NCBI RefSeq assembly: GCF_000830505.1
Contig: NZ_JXOK01000078.1
Location: 1-45,967 of the forward strand
DNA length: 45,967 nucleotides
Reading direction: 5' to 3'
DNA from: Vibrio mytili
GTDB lineage: Bacteria; Pseudomonadota; Gammaproteobacteria; Enterobacterales; Vibrionaceae
The translations under genes and the position numbers were made by a program. Positions 28,612 through 37,455 of the stretch are shown in pieces. The notes beneath the pieces were generated by a model, which worked only from the letters and a program-made list of their open reading frames with translations, did no database searches and was not told the DNA's origin. The first letter of the stretch is position 1, and every line of letters begins with the position of its first letter.

Positions 28612-30542
28612 ATGGTTTCACTGTTTAAGAAGAGTACTAAATCCAGAGATAAGCAGGATCAATCTAGTGTTGAAATTCTGGTCTCTACTCAGGAGCAAAT
28701 ATCTGGTATTACTCTCAAAGGAAAGCACCGACTTGTCATCGCTTACTTGTCTCCAGACTGCCCGAGTCCGGATAATGTGGTCAGGGAAATTGGCAGAAAG
28801 TTCTCTGATATCCCATATCGTTTGGTGTTAATGAGCTCCGGAGTTTTAGGTGGAACAGAGCTCTATAATCAATCTGCGGGCTCAAATCAGGTTCTGTTTC
28901 ATTTTTTCCCTGAGTCGCTGATAGAAAAGATTTCAAGTTTCGAAATCCCTGTATCACAAGATGCTGAGGCCGTAGAAAGGTCAATATCTTCTACTGTAAA
29001 AGTACCTTTTAATATTGATACCAGAGACACCTTTGGTTTGATCTATTTCCCGGGCTTGACTGCTGCGGAATCCTACTTCTCGGAAGCGATGCTGAACTCA
29101 TCAGCTCCTCTGACTCACCTTATCGGAGGTAGCGCAGGGGGGAAGCTTGATTTCTCACGTGCAGATGTTTTCTTAAATGAGAAAGGGCACTCGGACAAAT
29201 GTGTTCTGCTCTACTGTAAGCTTGCTCCTGACTATTATTACGACATCTTCAAAAGTCACAACTTTAAGGCCACCAGCAACTTTTTTGATATTGTGGATTT
29301 TGATGCATCCAGCCGTGTACTTAAAGCGGTAAATATTCATGGAAGCTGGGAAGTCGTAAACCCGGTAAATGCACTTTGTCAGCTATTCTCTTGCAGCAAA
29401 TCACAACTTAATGACAACTTATCAAAACACTCATTTGCGATTAAAAATCGGGCAGGCGAACTATTTATCAAATCGATAGCAAACGTAAATGATGACGGCA
29501 GCATTGCATTTTTTAGCGATATGGACTTTGGCGAGCGCTTATACATAGTAAAGCAGCATGAGCTGTCTAATCAGACTGAACAGGATTTAAGACAGTTCCT
29601 TTCAGGCAGCAAACCTGAAACCATGCTCCTGAATGACTGCGTACTACGCAGACTCAATAATGGTAGCTCACTTGGTCGCGTAAATTGTTTTGATGATATC
29701 AAGGCATCTGGGTTCTCAAGCTTTGGAGAGACCGCTTTTAGTTTGCATCAAAATGAAACATTAGCGGCGCTGGCTATTTTTAAGCGCGATGACAAGCGGA
29801 AACTCTATTCTCCTTTTGAGTCCGCTCTATTGTCTTCTATGCAATACAAGGCCGAGTTAGGAAACAGAAGGAGTGAGCAGATCATCGCTGTTCAATCTGC
29901 CCTTATTGAGGAACTAAAAACCTACGAAACTGCAATTGCCCATACCTCCAGTAGCCTTAAGCAGATCCACGACATTATTATTAAATCATCTGAGACCTAT
30001 AGTGCTTCGAAGGCCAGATGAATAATTTAGCAGTACAAACAGGGCAGCAATCCGCACTCCGTTCAGATACGCAGGATAAAGTCCAGACGCTGATTCAGCA
30101 CAGCAGTCAGGTGAACACTATTATGGATGAAATCGGAAAAATCGCGGATCAGACCAATCTGCTGGCATTGAACGCAGCAATAGAGGCGGCAAGAGCTGGT
30201 GAGCATGGCAGAGGTTTTGCGGTTGTAGCAGATGAGGTTCGAAAACTCAGCCTTACGACACAAACCAGTCTTGACGAGACCCGAACTCTGTTTACTCAAA
30301 TGCTATCAAGTATTGATGGTATCGAAGGCTCTTCCAACTCACTTTCCGGAGTTACTGAACAATTAACTCAGTGCCAGTCTGAACTTACTCAGATCTTCGA
30401 TATCATTAAATCTGACTCCCACGAAGCAATTCGCCACGCTGAGCGATCTTATCAAGAAGCCAGTGAATCAGAAGAGAAAATCGAGACGATTAAGGAATCA
30501 TCTGAAAAGCTAAATGCTTTCCTTATGTATAGTAGAAAATAG
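28612..30542 (+). CDS. Soluble FIST-domain chemoreceptor, split by one missing base
   Basis: About 640 residues if repaired. The first ~400 residues match FIST_N and FIST_C sensor domains (LTHLIGGSAGGKLDF, NPVNALCQLF and GETAFSLHQNETLAALAIF are telling); FIST is thought to bind small ligands such as amino acids. The C-terminal part is the methyl-accepting signalling hairpin with the conserved tip IADQTNLLALNAAIEAARAGEHGRGFAVVADEVRKL (two adjoining motifs). There is no membrane segment, so it is cytoplasmic. The first frame stops at 30021 inside the coiled coil; one more C near 30014 (GGCC to GGCCC) gives ...SASKAQMNNLAV without a break. Two overlapping genes (ATGA) is the alternative. ATG at 28612 preferred; 28573 is also possible. 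Confidence 0.8.
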
Positions 30543-30717
30543 TCTGGTACATAGAGAAAACTTCAAATGGCACCTTTAAATAGTAGGGCTCATGTTCGAT
30601 CTAATAGTGCATCCTCTGTAATTGAGTAGCTCCATAGATGCTAGAGGTGAATATTTTATAGGATAGGCGACACTCGTTGCTGAGTGATCTGCCCTAGCCA
30701 AACAGGATGATCACCCA

Positions 30718-30880
30718 AGTGAATCATTATGCAAATGTGATATATAGGGTGGAATGTTAAAAAATGACAGCTTTTGGGAGTTTTCTGCCACGTTCTCTTA
30801 GCGGGTAGCCATGAACAAAAGTACGGTGATCTCAGTGGCACGATTCACCACTGAGTAATTACGTTAACAAACTTTGGGGC
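30718..30880 (-). repeat. Repeat B (left copy); matches 37692-37850 inverted
   Basis: The 300-base gap after the chemoreceptor contains repeat B, which recurs in opposite orientation at 37692-37850. The best part, 30776-30880, is about 80% identical, including AAAAGTACGGTGAT and GTAATTACTCAGTGG-type blocks. A hairpin pairs TCAGTGG (30832-30838) with CCACTGA (30848-30854); the arms are identical in the other copy while the loop varies but keeps TCGTG (minus-strand reading). The outer edge, GTTAACAAACTTTGGGGC, coincides with the point where tolC homology ends, so B looks like the end of an inserted element. Confidence 0.75.
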
Positions 30881-31263
30881 ATTATCTCTGTGTTGGGTTA
30901 GGCCTTGTTCAACGGCAATGCGAGTATTAAGCACTTCTTTTGCCAGTACCACACTGTAGTAATACTTCGCTAGATCTTCATAGCGAGCTTGAATGACCAT
31001 GGCAAGCTGGCTTTGTGCTTCTTCTTTTTTTCCTTCAGCAGCGGTTTGTGCTGCCGTAATTCGGCCACCTGTAAAAATGGGCCAAACGGCTCGAATGGAA
31101 GAACTGAAGATATCGCGTTCTGTCATCGTCGATGTTAGGGAACCCAGTTTATTGAGTGCCCCTAAACTTGCATTGCTGCTTTTTTCGATTTGTTTTAAGG
31201 ATAGTGTGACATCTTGATCTAAGCGTATGTAGTACCGTTTCCATTTAATTCTGATCGATTGAG

Positions 31264-31503
31264 CTACCAATCCAATGGTAGCTCTTTTACATCAATAACC
31301 ACCTTGATACTTCGGCTGACACCTGCTTCTTTCGTTATCAATCCACGCTCTTCAAGCTTCAATAACATCTGATGAACACTTGGTGGTGATACCTCAAAGT
31401 AATCTTGTAGATCTGCATGAGCTGGCGCTCGTCCATTCACTTTGGTGTAGTAGTAAATATAGGCCAGATACTGCCCTTGTTTTTTGGTGCATTTTCCAGA
31501 CAT
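31264..31503 (-). CDS. Small winged-helix protein carried inside the IS630 element
   Basis: 79 residues: QGQYLAYIYYYTKVNGRAPAH, then DLQDYFEVSPPSVHQMLLKLEERGL, the LexA-type N-terminal winged helix-turn-helix, then a short beta tail. It has no LexA protease domain. It is divergent from the transposase gene and lies wholly within the IS ends, so it is a passenger that could repress transposition by binding the shared 74-base intergenic region (inference). Confidence 0.75.
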   Translation of the reverse strand: MSGKCTKKQGQYLAYIYYYTKVNGRAPAHADLQDYFEVSPPSVHQMLLKLEERGLITKEAGVSRSIKVVIDVKELPLDW

Positions 31504-31576
31504 TTTCCCATCTTAGATCGACATTTTTACCGGAGTATGATCAATTATTGGTTTTAAGAATGAAGCCTATAATGCC

Positions 31577-32701
31577 ATGAATATTTCCTACCGTGTTGAA
31601 CTGACTTGTGAAGAAATTGCTGAACTTAACGAACTCACCAGTAAAGGTAAGCACAACGCCAGAAAGCTAAAGCGTGCCCAAATCCTTTTACTGGCAAATC
31701 ACAGGCAACATACAGACGCTGAAATATGTCAGCTCTTAAATACCAGTACTTCAACGGTCTATAGAACCAAACGCGGCTTTGTTGAAGAAGGCCTACAATC
31801 TGCACTGGAAGAAGGAAAACGTCTTGGGCAGTCGAAGGCATTAAGCTCAAGCGAGGAAGCCACGCTTATCACTATCGCCTGTACCAAGCCACCTGAAGGG
31901 GTCGCTCGATGGACGCTTTCTTTAATTGCAGACCGGCTGATTGCTTTGACAGACTTAGAAAGTATTTCTCTGGAAACAATCCGCTCGCGACTTAAGGAAA
32001 ATCAACTCAAACCATGGCAGAAGAAAATGTGGTGTATTGGTCAACTTAATGCGGACTTCATTGCACAGATGGAAGAAGTTTTGGAGTTGTATGCTCAACC
32101 TGCCAACCCCAAAGAGCCGGTCATTAACTTCGATGAGGCCATGAAGCAGATGGTTTCCCATACAAGAGAGCCTATTTCAGCTAAACCTGGACAACCAGAA
32201 CGGATCGATTATGTATATCGCAGGGAAGCGGTAGCGAATATCTTCCTGATGTATGACCGACATAATGGTTGGCGACATGCGAAAGCAACAAAAACCAAAA
32301 AGTTCGAAGACTTTGCTTGGTGCATGAAAGAGTTAGTTGATGAACATTACCCGGATGCAGACCAAATTCATGTTGTGTTGGACAATTTTACCACCCACAA
32401 GGCTGGCGCACTTTATCACACGTTTCCTGCGGGAGAGGCTCGCCGAATATTAAGGAAAATCACTTTCCACTATACCCCTCCTCATGCCAGTTGGCTCAAC
32501 ATGGTGGAGATTGAGATCGGCGTTATGAATCAGCAATGCCTTAATCGACGTATCGGGAGTTGGGAGGAATTACATCGGGAGCTTAAAGCTTGGGAGACTA
32601 TGCGCAATGCAGAGAAAGCATCCATCGAATGGTTGTTTGATGTAGACAAAGCCCGGAACAAACTTCACCGGGCTTATGATGAACTAACCATTCAAAACTA
32701 A
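31577..32701 (+). CDS. IS630-family DDE transposase
   Basis: 374 residues. An N-terminal helix-turn-helix (DAEICQLLNTSTSTVYRTKRG) precedes a DDE domain with Asp in PVINFDEAMKQ, Asp in IHVVLDNFTTHK and Glu in SWLNMVEIEIG, which match the IS630 order. The stop lies within the right inverted repeat. Both ends and the frame are intact, so the element is probably active or was recently. Confidence 0.92.
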   Translation: MNISYRVELTCEEIAELNELTSKGKHNARKLKRAQILLLANHRQHTDAEICQLLNTSTSTVYRTKRGFVEEGLQSALEEGKRLGQSKALSSSEEATLITIACTKPPEGVARWTLSLIADRLIALTDLESISLETIRSRLKENQLKPWQKKMWCIGQLNADFIAQMEEVLELYAQPANPKEPVINFDEAMKQMVSHTREPISAKPGQPERIDYVYRREAVANIFLMYDRHNGWRHAKATKTKKFEDFAWCMKELVDEHYPDADQIHVVLDNFTTHKAGALYHTFPAGEARRILRKITFHYTPPHASWLNMVEIEIGVMNQQCLNRRIGSWEELHRELKAWETMRNAEKASIEWLFDVDKARNKLHRAYDELTIQN

Positions 32702-32999
32702 ATGGAAAAGGTAGTAGTTTGCACTGACGGTAACGGAAGGTAAATTCAAATTAAACGTTGAATCTTGCATGTACTGATAGTGTTCAACATTGGCTCGTTC
32801 AGCGGCTAAAGAATGGTTACTTTGCTGCAAAATTTCCCAAGCTTGCTGGAACGAAATGGGCGCAGCGGATACCGATGAAATACCCAGCAATGAGCACATC
32901 AAGAGAGTGAGTGATTTTGGCTTCATACTTTCCGTTCAGAATCAGGTTTAGAGTTAATGCTCTATATTATAGATTTTCGACAGGGCTGAGTAGTATTTT

Positions 33000-33007
33000 G
33001 TTGTAAC
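33000..33007 (+). other. Ter-core-like sequence GTTGTAAC
   Basis: ATTTTGTTGTAACAAAAGT contains the eight-base core of E. coli Ter sites and a few outer matches (AAAGT). It is the only GTTGTAAC I found. One chance hit is expected in a window this size, so this is only a candidate site for the Tus-like protein at 5108-6001. Confidence 0.2.
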
Positions 33008-33050
33008 AAAAGTCGAATTGCTGATTCGAAAACCCGAACCAGCAATAATG

Positions 33051-33293
33051 TTATATATGAATATTATGAGAATAGTAGGGACATAAGAAATCTGCGCGCC
33101 ATATGAGCTTTTTGGTCCCTTGCATTGTTGTGAGTACATCTTTTCCAGACATTTGTGGGAACGCAAGCAAGACACGTAAGTTTTCATGATCTTCGGTTTC
33201 TAATTCATAGGCCCGGACATGAGTAAACGTCGAAAGGAGATGCTCGTTTAGCATGTCTCGTGAAAGGCATATACCTAAAGCATCTTTTTCCAT
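33051..33293 (-). CDS. Small hypothetical protein upstream of tolC
   Basis: 80 residues with a perfect AGGAGG eight bases before the ATG (TCAGGAGGAAAGTAACAATG), which strongly supports translation. The product is soluble (MEKDALGICLSRDMLNEHLL..., ...ADFLCPYYSHNIHI). It precedes the tolC pseudogene on the same strand. I do not recognise it. Confidence 0.6.
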   Translation of the reverse strand: MEKDALGICLSRDMLNEHLLSTFTHVRAYELETEDHENLRVLLAFPQMSGKDVLTTMQGTKKLIWRADFLCPYYSHNIHI

Positions 33294-33614
33294 TGTTACT
33301 TTCCTCCTGACAATGTATAGGGTGAGCTATCTACCACATTAGTCATTATAATCGAGCGTAGAATGGCAATAACTTTTACTCCTCACTGCTCCATTTAGTA
33401 TATAGGTAACCACGCAATTAGGCAAAAAATACGCGAATCTTAATGTGATCAATGACAGATTTTCGAGTGTAAATAGGGAAGAGTTATTAGCTAATAAATT
33501 TATCATTAATGAATCTTTGTCTTCCTTTATTTTATATTTATAAATCATAGCGTTAAGTATTATTATTTCGAATGACTGACTTTCAACCAAGCCAAGTTAG
33601 CTAGAATGATTTTG
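33294..33614. other. A+T-rich gap before IS66
   Basis: About 320 bases with no convincing gene; an 83-codon minus-strand frame lacks a ribosome site and looks like A+T-rich chance sequence. It presumably holds the promoter of the 33051-33293 gene. Confidence 0.4.
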
Positions 33615-33660
33615 GTAAGCGATTAATTATCAGCGTTATTGATCAGAACCAGCAAGCCTT

Positions 33661-35222
33661 TTAGGCTTTACCGATATTCCATGGTAGAAGGGATTCGATT
33701 TGTTCGACTGTTTCGGCATACGGCAGGTTCGTCAGAACAGTATGAAGATACTCATATGGCTCCAGGCCGTTTAGCTTCGCCGTTTCTACAATGCTATAGC
33801 AGACCGCACTGGCTTTTGCCCCCTGTGAGCTATCTGCAAACAACCATGCCCTTCTCCCTACCACGAACGGGCGGATAGCGTTTTCAGCCAAGATATTACT
33901 GATACGTAACTCGCCATTCGTACAGTACACGACAAGCTTTTCCCACTGGTTTCGCATATAAGTGATCGCTAAGCCTGTCAGACTGTCTGCGGGAACTTTG
34001 TTGGCATTATTTTCGAGGAAGATTTTCAGCTTATCCAAAAGCGGAACACTGTGCTCTTGACGATAAGCAACGACTTGCTCTGGGGTGTATCCCGCTTTTT
34101 CTTTCAGCTCATTTATCTGACATTCAATATGATAAAGCTGATTAATATGCCTGAGTGCGGTATCGGCATTGCTAACTTTGGCTTTTTTACCTTTCGGCTG
34201 CGCCGCTTGCGCTTCAATAAATTTCCGGCGCGCATGATCCATACAGCCACTGGAGTTAACTGATATTTCTTGCAGGCAGCGTTGTACCCCGCATAACCAT
34301 CGGTTTGCAGGTAACCTTTAAAGCCGTCAAGCAATGTAATTGGAACCTCTCCGCTTCGGGATGGGTCATAATGGAACAGAACGCTCCGCTCACTGGGTGG
34401 CCCACCCAGTGATACCCACATCTGCTTGTCGGACGTAGCTGGCTTACCCGGCTCTTTCAACACCTGGATGCGAGTTTCATCCATCGCAATGATATGGCCT
34501 GCATTTTGATGCTCCCTGAGCAGATTCACCAACGGCTGAAGCACCTGCGCCGATTTCATCACATAGTTGGCGAGTGTGGCCCTGGAGATATCACCACCGT
34601 AGCGGCTGAGCATTTTTTCGATTCGGTAAAGCGGAAGACCGTCCACATATTTAGACGTAATGGTATGAGCAATCAGGCTGGTGCTACCCAGTGAACCTGG
34701 CAGTGGATGCTTTGGCATCGGCGCTGTCACCATAGTCTGGCCATCTTCTGTGTCGAACACCGCTTTTTCTTGCATGTATTCCAGGACACGAACTTTGGCG
34801 GGTACGATATCTAACTCTTCTTTCACTTTGGCGAAGAAGGTGCTCTTAGCGCCAGTTTTTTCTGCATCTGTCAGGTACAGGAAGATTTGTTCACGCGGTA
34901 AATCGTTAGACAGTGGCTTACGGCCACGAGGTTTAGATGTGTTCTTTTTCTTCTGGTCTTCATCCTGCTTTTCATGAGCGTCAAGCACAGGATCGGTACA
35001 CAGTTCCGCTTCGTCAAACAACCGGAACTGGCCAGGATGGGTTTTCTCGCTACTTGGGGTAAAGCGTTTGATTTTCAGGTGGCGAACGATTTCTTCTAAA
35101 ATCGCAATGCGGTCTGACTGAGATTTCAAACGTTCAGACTGGTTTTGAAGTTGTGCTTCTTTTTCTGCTAACTGAGCACGAAGTTGCTCTATTTCACTCA
35201 GGTTTTCAGAAGAGGAAGTCAT
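33661..35222 (-). pseudogene. tnpC: IS66 transposase TnpC, one-base frameshift
   Basis: About 515 residues when repaired. A Gln/Glu-rich coiled coil at the start is followed by a zinc-finger-type and helix-turn-helix region, then the DDE core with the typical IS66 stretch IIAMDETRIQVL and DGYAGYNAACKK. The frame slips near 34244: CCATACAGCCAC on plus; one more A gives VACMDHARRKFIEAQ, the family's C-x-HARRKF motif, and the second part stays open to 33661 with the final acidic residue in SNILAENAIRPFVVGRR. Probably a sequencing deletion in AA, or a recent mutation. Confidence 0.88.
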
Positions 35223-35289
35223 GATTCAAATTGCCTTTAACGGCTTTTTTCAACAGGGTTTATTGTACCAAATTCCCGTTAATAAGTCG

Positions 35290-35655
35290 CTAAAATAAGG
35301 ACTCATATTCCAACTTTTTATGCCCTTGCATCAAGGAGATATCGTAACCATCAAGCAGCCAGTTTATCTGTTGACCCGTGAGTGTAATGACTTCATCTGT
35401 TCGCTTGGGCCACTTGAATTTTTCTTCAGCAAGTGCTTTGTAATAGAGCACGAAGCCGTTGTTTTCCCAGAAGAGACATTTGATTTTGTTGCGTCGCTTA
35501 TTGGTAAAAGCATACAAGTTGCCACTGAAGGGGTTGTGGCCTAACTCTATTTCAATAAGCGCACTGAGTCCCCGGTGCGATTTGCGAAAATCAATCGGAT
35601 CGCGATAAAGATAGACGCAATTGAGGTGCTGAGCTGGTCGGAGTGTCGGCTGCAT
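35290..35655 (-). CDS. tnpB: IS66 accessory protein TnpB
   Basis: 121 residues, the standard IS66 Orf2: YLYRDPIDFRKSHRGLSALIE, PFSGNLYAFTNKRRNKIKCLFWENNGF and FKWPKR. Needed with TnpA and TnpC for IS66 transposition, though its biochemical role is unclear. It begins directly after the TnpA stop, so the two are coupled. Confidence 0.92.
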   Translation of the reverse strand: MQPTLRPAQHLNCVYLYRDPIDFRKSHRGLSALIEIELGHNPFSGNLYAFTNKRRNKIKCLFWENNGFVLYYKALAEEKFKWPKRTDEVITLTGQQINWLLDGYDISLMQGHKKLEYESLF

Positions 35656-35964
35656 TTATCGAAGCTCCCTGAAAAGTTGGGCAACTATCAAGATATTCGT
35701 GGCACTGACATCCGTGATCTGAGTTCCATCGGGTAAGCAAATCGTCGGCCCTGACTGGGTGGATATCCGTGTTTCGAATTGAGCCACGACAAATCCAGAC
35801 CGAGTTTCTCCTTGGTTAGTTTGCTGAGTGGCGTGATATTTTTGTTTCCAGTAAGTGAACTGGTGAGGGGTAAGCCCATGATGACGGCAATAGTCAACTT
35901 GAGTTTGCTGGGTTTGCATCCATGCCTGGATGTGTTCAAACCAGGTATCCGGTGATAGTGACAT
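35656..35964 (-). CDS. tnpA: IS66 accessory protein TnpA
   Basis: 102 residues with the IS66 TnpA helix-turn-helix (WMQTQQTQVDYCRHHGLTPHQFTYWKQKY) and a short tail ending DGTQITDVSATNILIVAQLF. First gene of the IS66 operon, about 90 bases inside the right end of the element. Confidence 0.88.
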   Translation of the reverse strand: MSLSPDTWFEHIQAWMQTQQTQVDYCRHHGLTPHQFTYWKQKYHATQQTNQGETRSGFVVAQFETRISTQSGPTICLPDGTQITDVSATNILIVAQLFRELR

Positions 35965-36197
35965 AGTGAAGAACTCTTGTAGTGGTAATGACGGCGGTCA
36001 TTATGAGCCTTCACTGAAAATTGGGAATGATGTCGAGAATTAAGCGCTTACGAATGAACTAAGGCGCTTTTGTCCCGGAGCTAAGAGGGTAAGAGAACAT
36101 CTGGGTAGGTTACTAAGGCTCGACACATTAGATCCGCAAGGATATAGTGCATCGTTTCTCACTAACCCACTAACATCCGCTTTTTAACAGAACACCT

Positions 36198-36452
36198 ATG
36201 AATAACCATTTATCCCCAATCGACAAAAATCATTTGAAGAAACTACTTCGCTTAGAGTTAGATCCGACATGGTCTGATAGTCTGTCGGCAACACCTGATA
36301 TGTCTTGGGTTACGCCCATAGTGTTAGAAACACTATTTACTGAGTTGATGATCCACACCCGAGGCAATCAAACAAAGGCTGCAAAAATGCTTGGTATTAA
36401 CAGAGGAAATTTAAGCTCAAAAATCAAACGGATATCAAATCGAGAGCTATGA
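36198..36452 (+). CDS. Fis-type helix-turn-helix protein
   Basis: 84 residues. The C-terminal half is the Fis/NtrC C-terminal helix-turn-helix: LFTELMIHTRGNQTKAAKMLG then INRGNLSSKIKR. The N-terminal half (~45 residues) is unlike Fis. A small DNA-bending or regulatory protein is likely; targets unknown. Short intergenic distance to the DUF6933-like gene suggests they may be cotranscribed. Ribosome site is weak. Confidence 0.75.
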   Translation: MNNHLSPIDKNHLKKLLRLELDPTWSDSLSATPDMSWVTPIVLETLFTELMIHTRGNQTKAAKMLGINRGNLSSKIKRISNREL

Positions 36453-36538
36453 ACCTCAACAGCAGATTTAAACGCCAAGTTAAGTGCATCTAAGCCGCCT
36501 TGTCCAAATTCAATGTTATTAAAGCTGGAAAATACAAT

Positions 36539-37234
36539 ATGTTAGTCTTTAACTGCACTAAAGCTGCTGCTGAATTTTTTACGGTGACACGTCAAGGTCA
36601 AAAGTGTTCAGATCTAGAACCTGCACCACATAAAACCATCTCAGAATCAATTGAAACGCCTATTTTCCCAAATGGGGTTGATGCCGACAAAAATGGTCAA
36701 TTTCAATGGCAATGGGTACTTCATTGTGTATCCATTAAACGCAAAAAATACTTAATGGCAATGGACTATCAAAGCCGCTTTTGTATTACGGTACTTGCAT
36801 GTAAGAAAGGTGATATTTATCAGTTTCTCAACACCTTTGAACCCATGCTTAAGGCATGTTTTCACAGTTTAGCCAATCAAAGTGGTGTCGATGCCGTCGA
36901 GATTGAGAGCTGCATTGACCATTACGACAGAGCGGTGAATGATTGTGCATTCCATCCTAGAGGAGACCGTAGCGTGCAGGCACACATAAATGACGTGCTT
37001 TGGCACCTTGAACGCCACTGCTATGAAGATGGCATGTTACTTGAGGATGTTGACCTACTTGGGTTTAATTTGTTTGCCAATCAGTTTCCTCGTAAGAGTA
37101 AGCATCGAAAAACGTTCTTTTTTTCAACTGAAGAGTTTGTCAAACACTGGCGCGAATGGGTATTTGAGAGCGTCCCCTTGGATATGAGTAGAGTCATTAA
37201 TCTGAGTGATTACAAGAAGGCAAACAAAGAGTAA
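36539..37234 (+). CDS. DUF6933-like hypothetical protein
   Basis: 231 residues from the ATG at 36539 (MLVFNCTKAAAEFFTV), which has a weak GGAAAA upstream; an upstream TTG is possible but less likely. The start, with a Cys-Thr-Lys motif, and WQWVLHCVSIKRKKYLMAMDYQSRF recall DUF6933 proteins found on mobile elements; function unknown. The C-terminal part is helical with LLGFNLFANQFPRKSK. Confidence 0.6.
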   Translation: MLVFNCTKAAAEFFTVTRQGQKCSDLEPAPHKTISESIETPIFPNGVDADKNGQFQWQWVLHCVSIKRKKYLMAMDYQSRFCITVLACKKGDIYQFLNTFEPMLKACFHSLANQSGVDAVEIESCIDHYDRAVNDCAFHPRGDRSVQAHINDVLWHLERHCYEDGMLLEDVDLLGFNLFANQFPRKSKHRKTFFFSTEEFVKHWREWVFESVPLDMSRVINLSDYKKANKE

Positions 37235-37455
37235 TGTCATGCATGAAAGTTCGTAATTGAGGGCATTCAATTCAAGGTATGAACTGTACCACCGATTTTG
37301 GACACCAGTTAAGCGAATCTAAGGCGCTTCTGTCCCGAAGTGACCTTGCCAACATAAAAAATCATTTTTACTGCATGATTGTTGTTGCCGTCACATGAGC
37401 AGGATTTGGGCAAATTCCGGTTATCTTCTAACATGTATGTTATAGCTGAAAACGA

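Larger units (their letters stand above)
31235..32711 (+). mobile_element. IS630-family insertion sequence, 1477 bp
   Basis: The ends are CCGTTTCCATTTAATTCTGA (left) and the reverse complement of the right end, CCTTTTCCATTTAGTTTTGA: 20 bp with three mismatches. TA flanks both sides (31233-31234 and 32712-32713), the TA duplication of IS630/Tc1-type elements. The interrupted tolC frame is restored exactly when the element and one TA are removed, which fixes the boundaries. Confidence 0.9.
30880..32926 (-). pseudogene. tolC: TolC-family outer-membrane protein, split by IS630 and cut at repeat B
   Basis: N-terminal part (32714-32926): signal peptide MKPKSLTLLMCSLLGISSVSA, then ISFQQAWEILQQSNHSLAAE, the usual first helix of TolC-family channel proteins. 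C-terminal continuation (30880-31232): RLDQDVTLSLKQIEKS, VWPIFTGGRITAAQTAAEGKK and the helix through GLTQHRDNA. Removing the IS630 element and one TA joins the two pieces in frame (VSANYY-YIRLDQ). The gene then stops about halfway through a normal ~430-residue protein, where repeat B begins. So there were two events: loss of the 3' half at an element boundary, and a later IS630 insertion. Confidence 0.85.
33615..36051. mobile_element. IS66-family insertion sequence, 2437 bp
   Basis: Left end GTAAGCGATTAATTATC and right end (minus strand) GTAAGCGCTTAATTCTC share the GTAAGCG start of IS66 elements and match at 15 of the first 17 positions. All three standard genes lie inside on the minus strand. 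The eight bases next to each end differ (TGATTTTG left, GAATGAAC right), so there is no target duplication; the copy has probably recombined with another or lost a flank. Confidence 0.9.
36059..37340. repeat. 22-bp direct repeats flanking a two-gene unit
   Basis: CTAAGGCGCTTTTGTCCCGG (then AG) at 36059-36080 and CTAAGGCGCTTCTGTCCCGA (then AG) at 37319-37340 differ at two of 22 bases. Each is preceded by CGAAT. A degenerate third copy (CTAAGCCGCCTTGTCC) lies at 36490-36505, between the two genes. The second copy follows GTTAAGC, an integron-attC-like heptamer, but I see no full attC fold. The unit of 1260 bp could be a cassette or a duplication product. Confidence 0.6.

Noticed and set aside
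33000..33007. GTTGTAAC as a genuine Ter site
   Set aside because: One such 8-mer is expected by chance; kept only as a weak candidate.
32954..33187. 77-codon frame overlapping the 33051-33293 gene
   Set aside because: The overlapping gene has a perfect AGGAGG and is preferred.
33339..33590. 83-codon minus-strand frame upstream of IS66
   Set aside because: A+T-rich, no ribosome site, no recognisable domain.
37300..37345. Integron attC site at GTTAAGC
   Set aside because: No paired R'' box or attC-like fold, and no integron-type integrase in the window.
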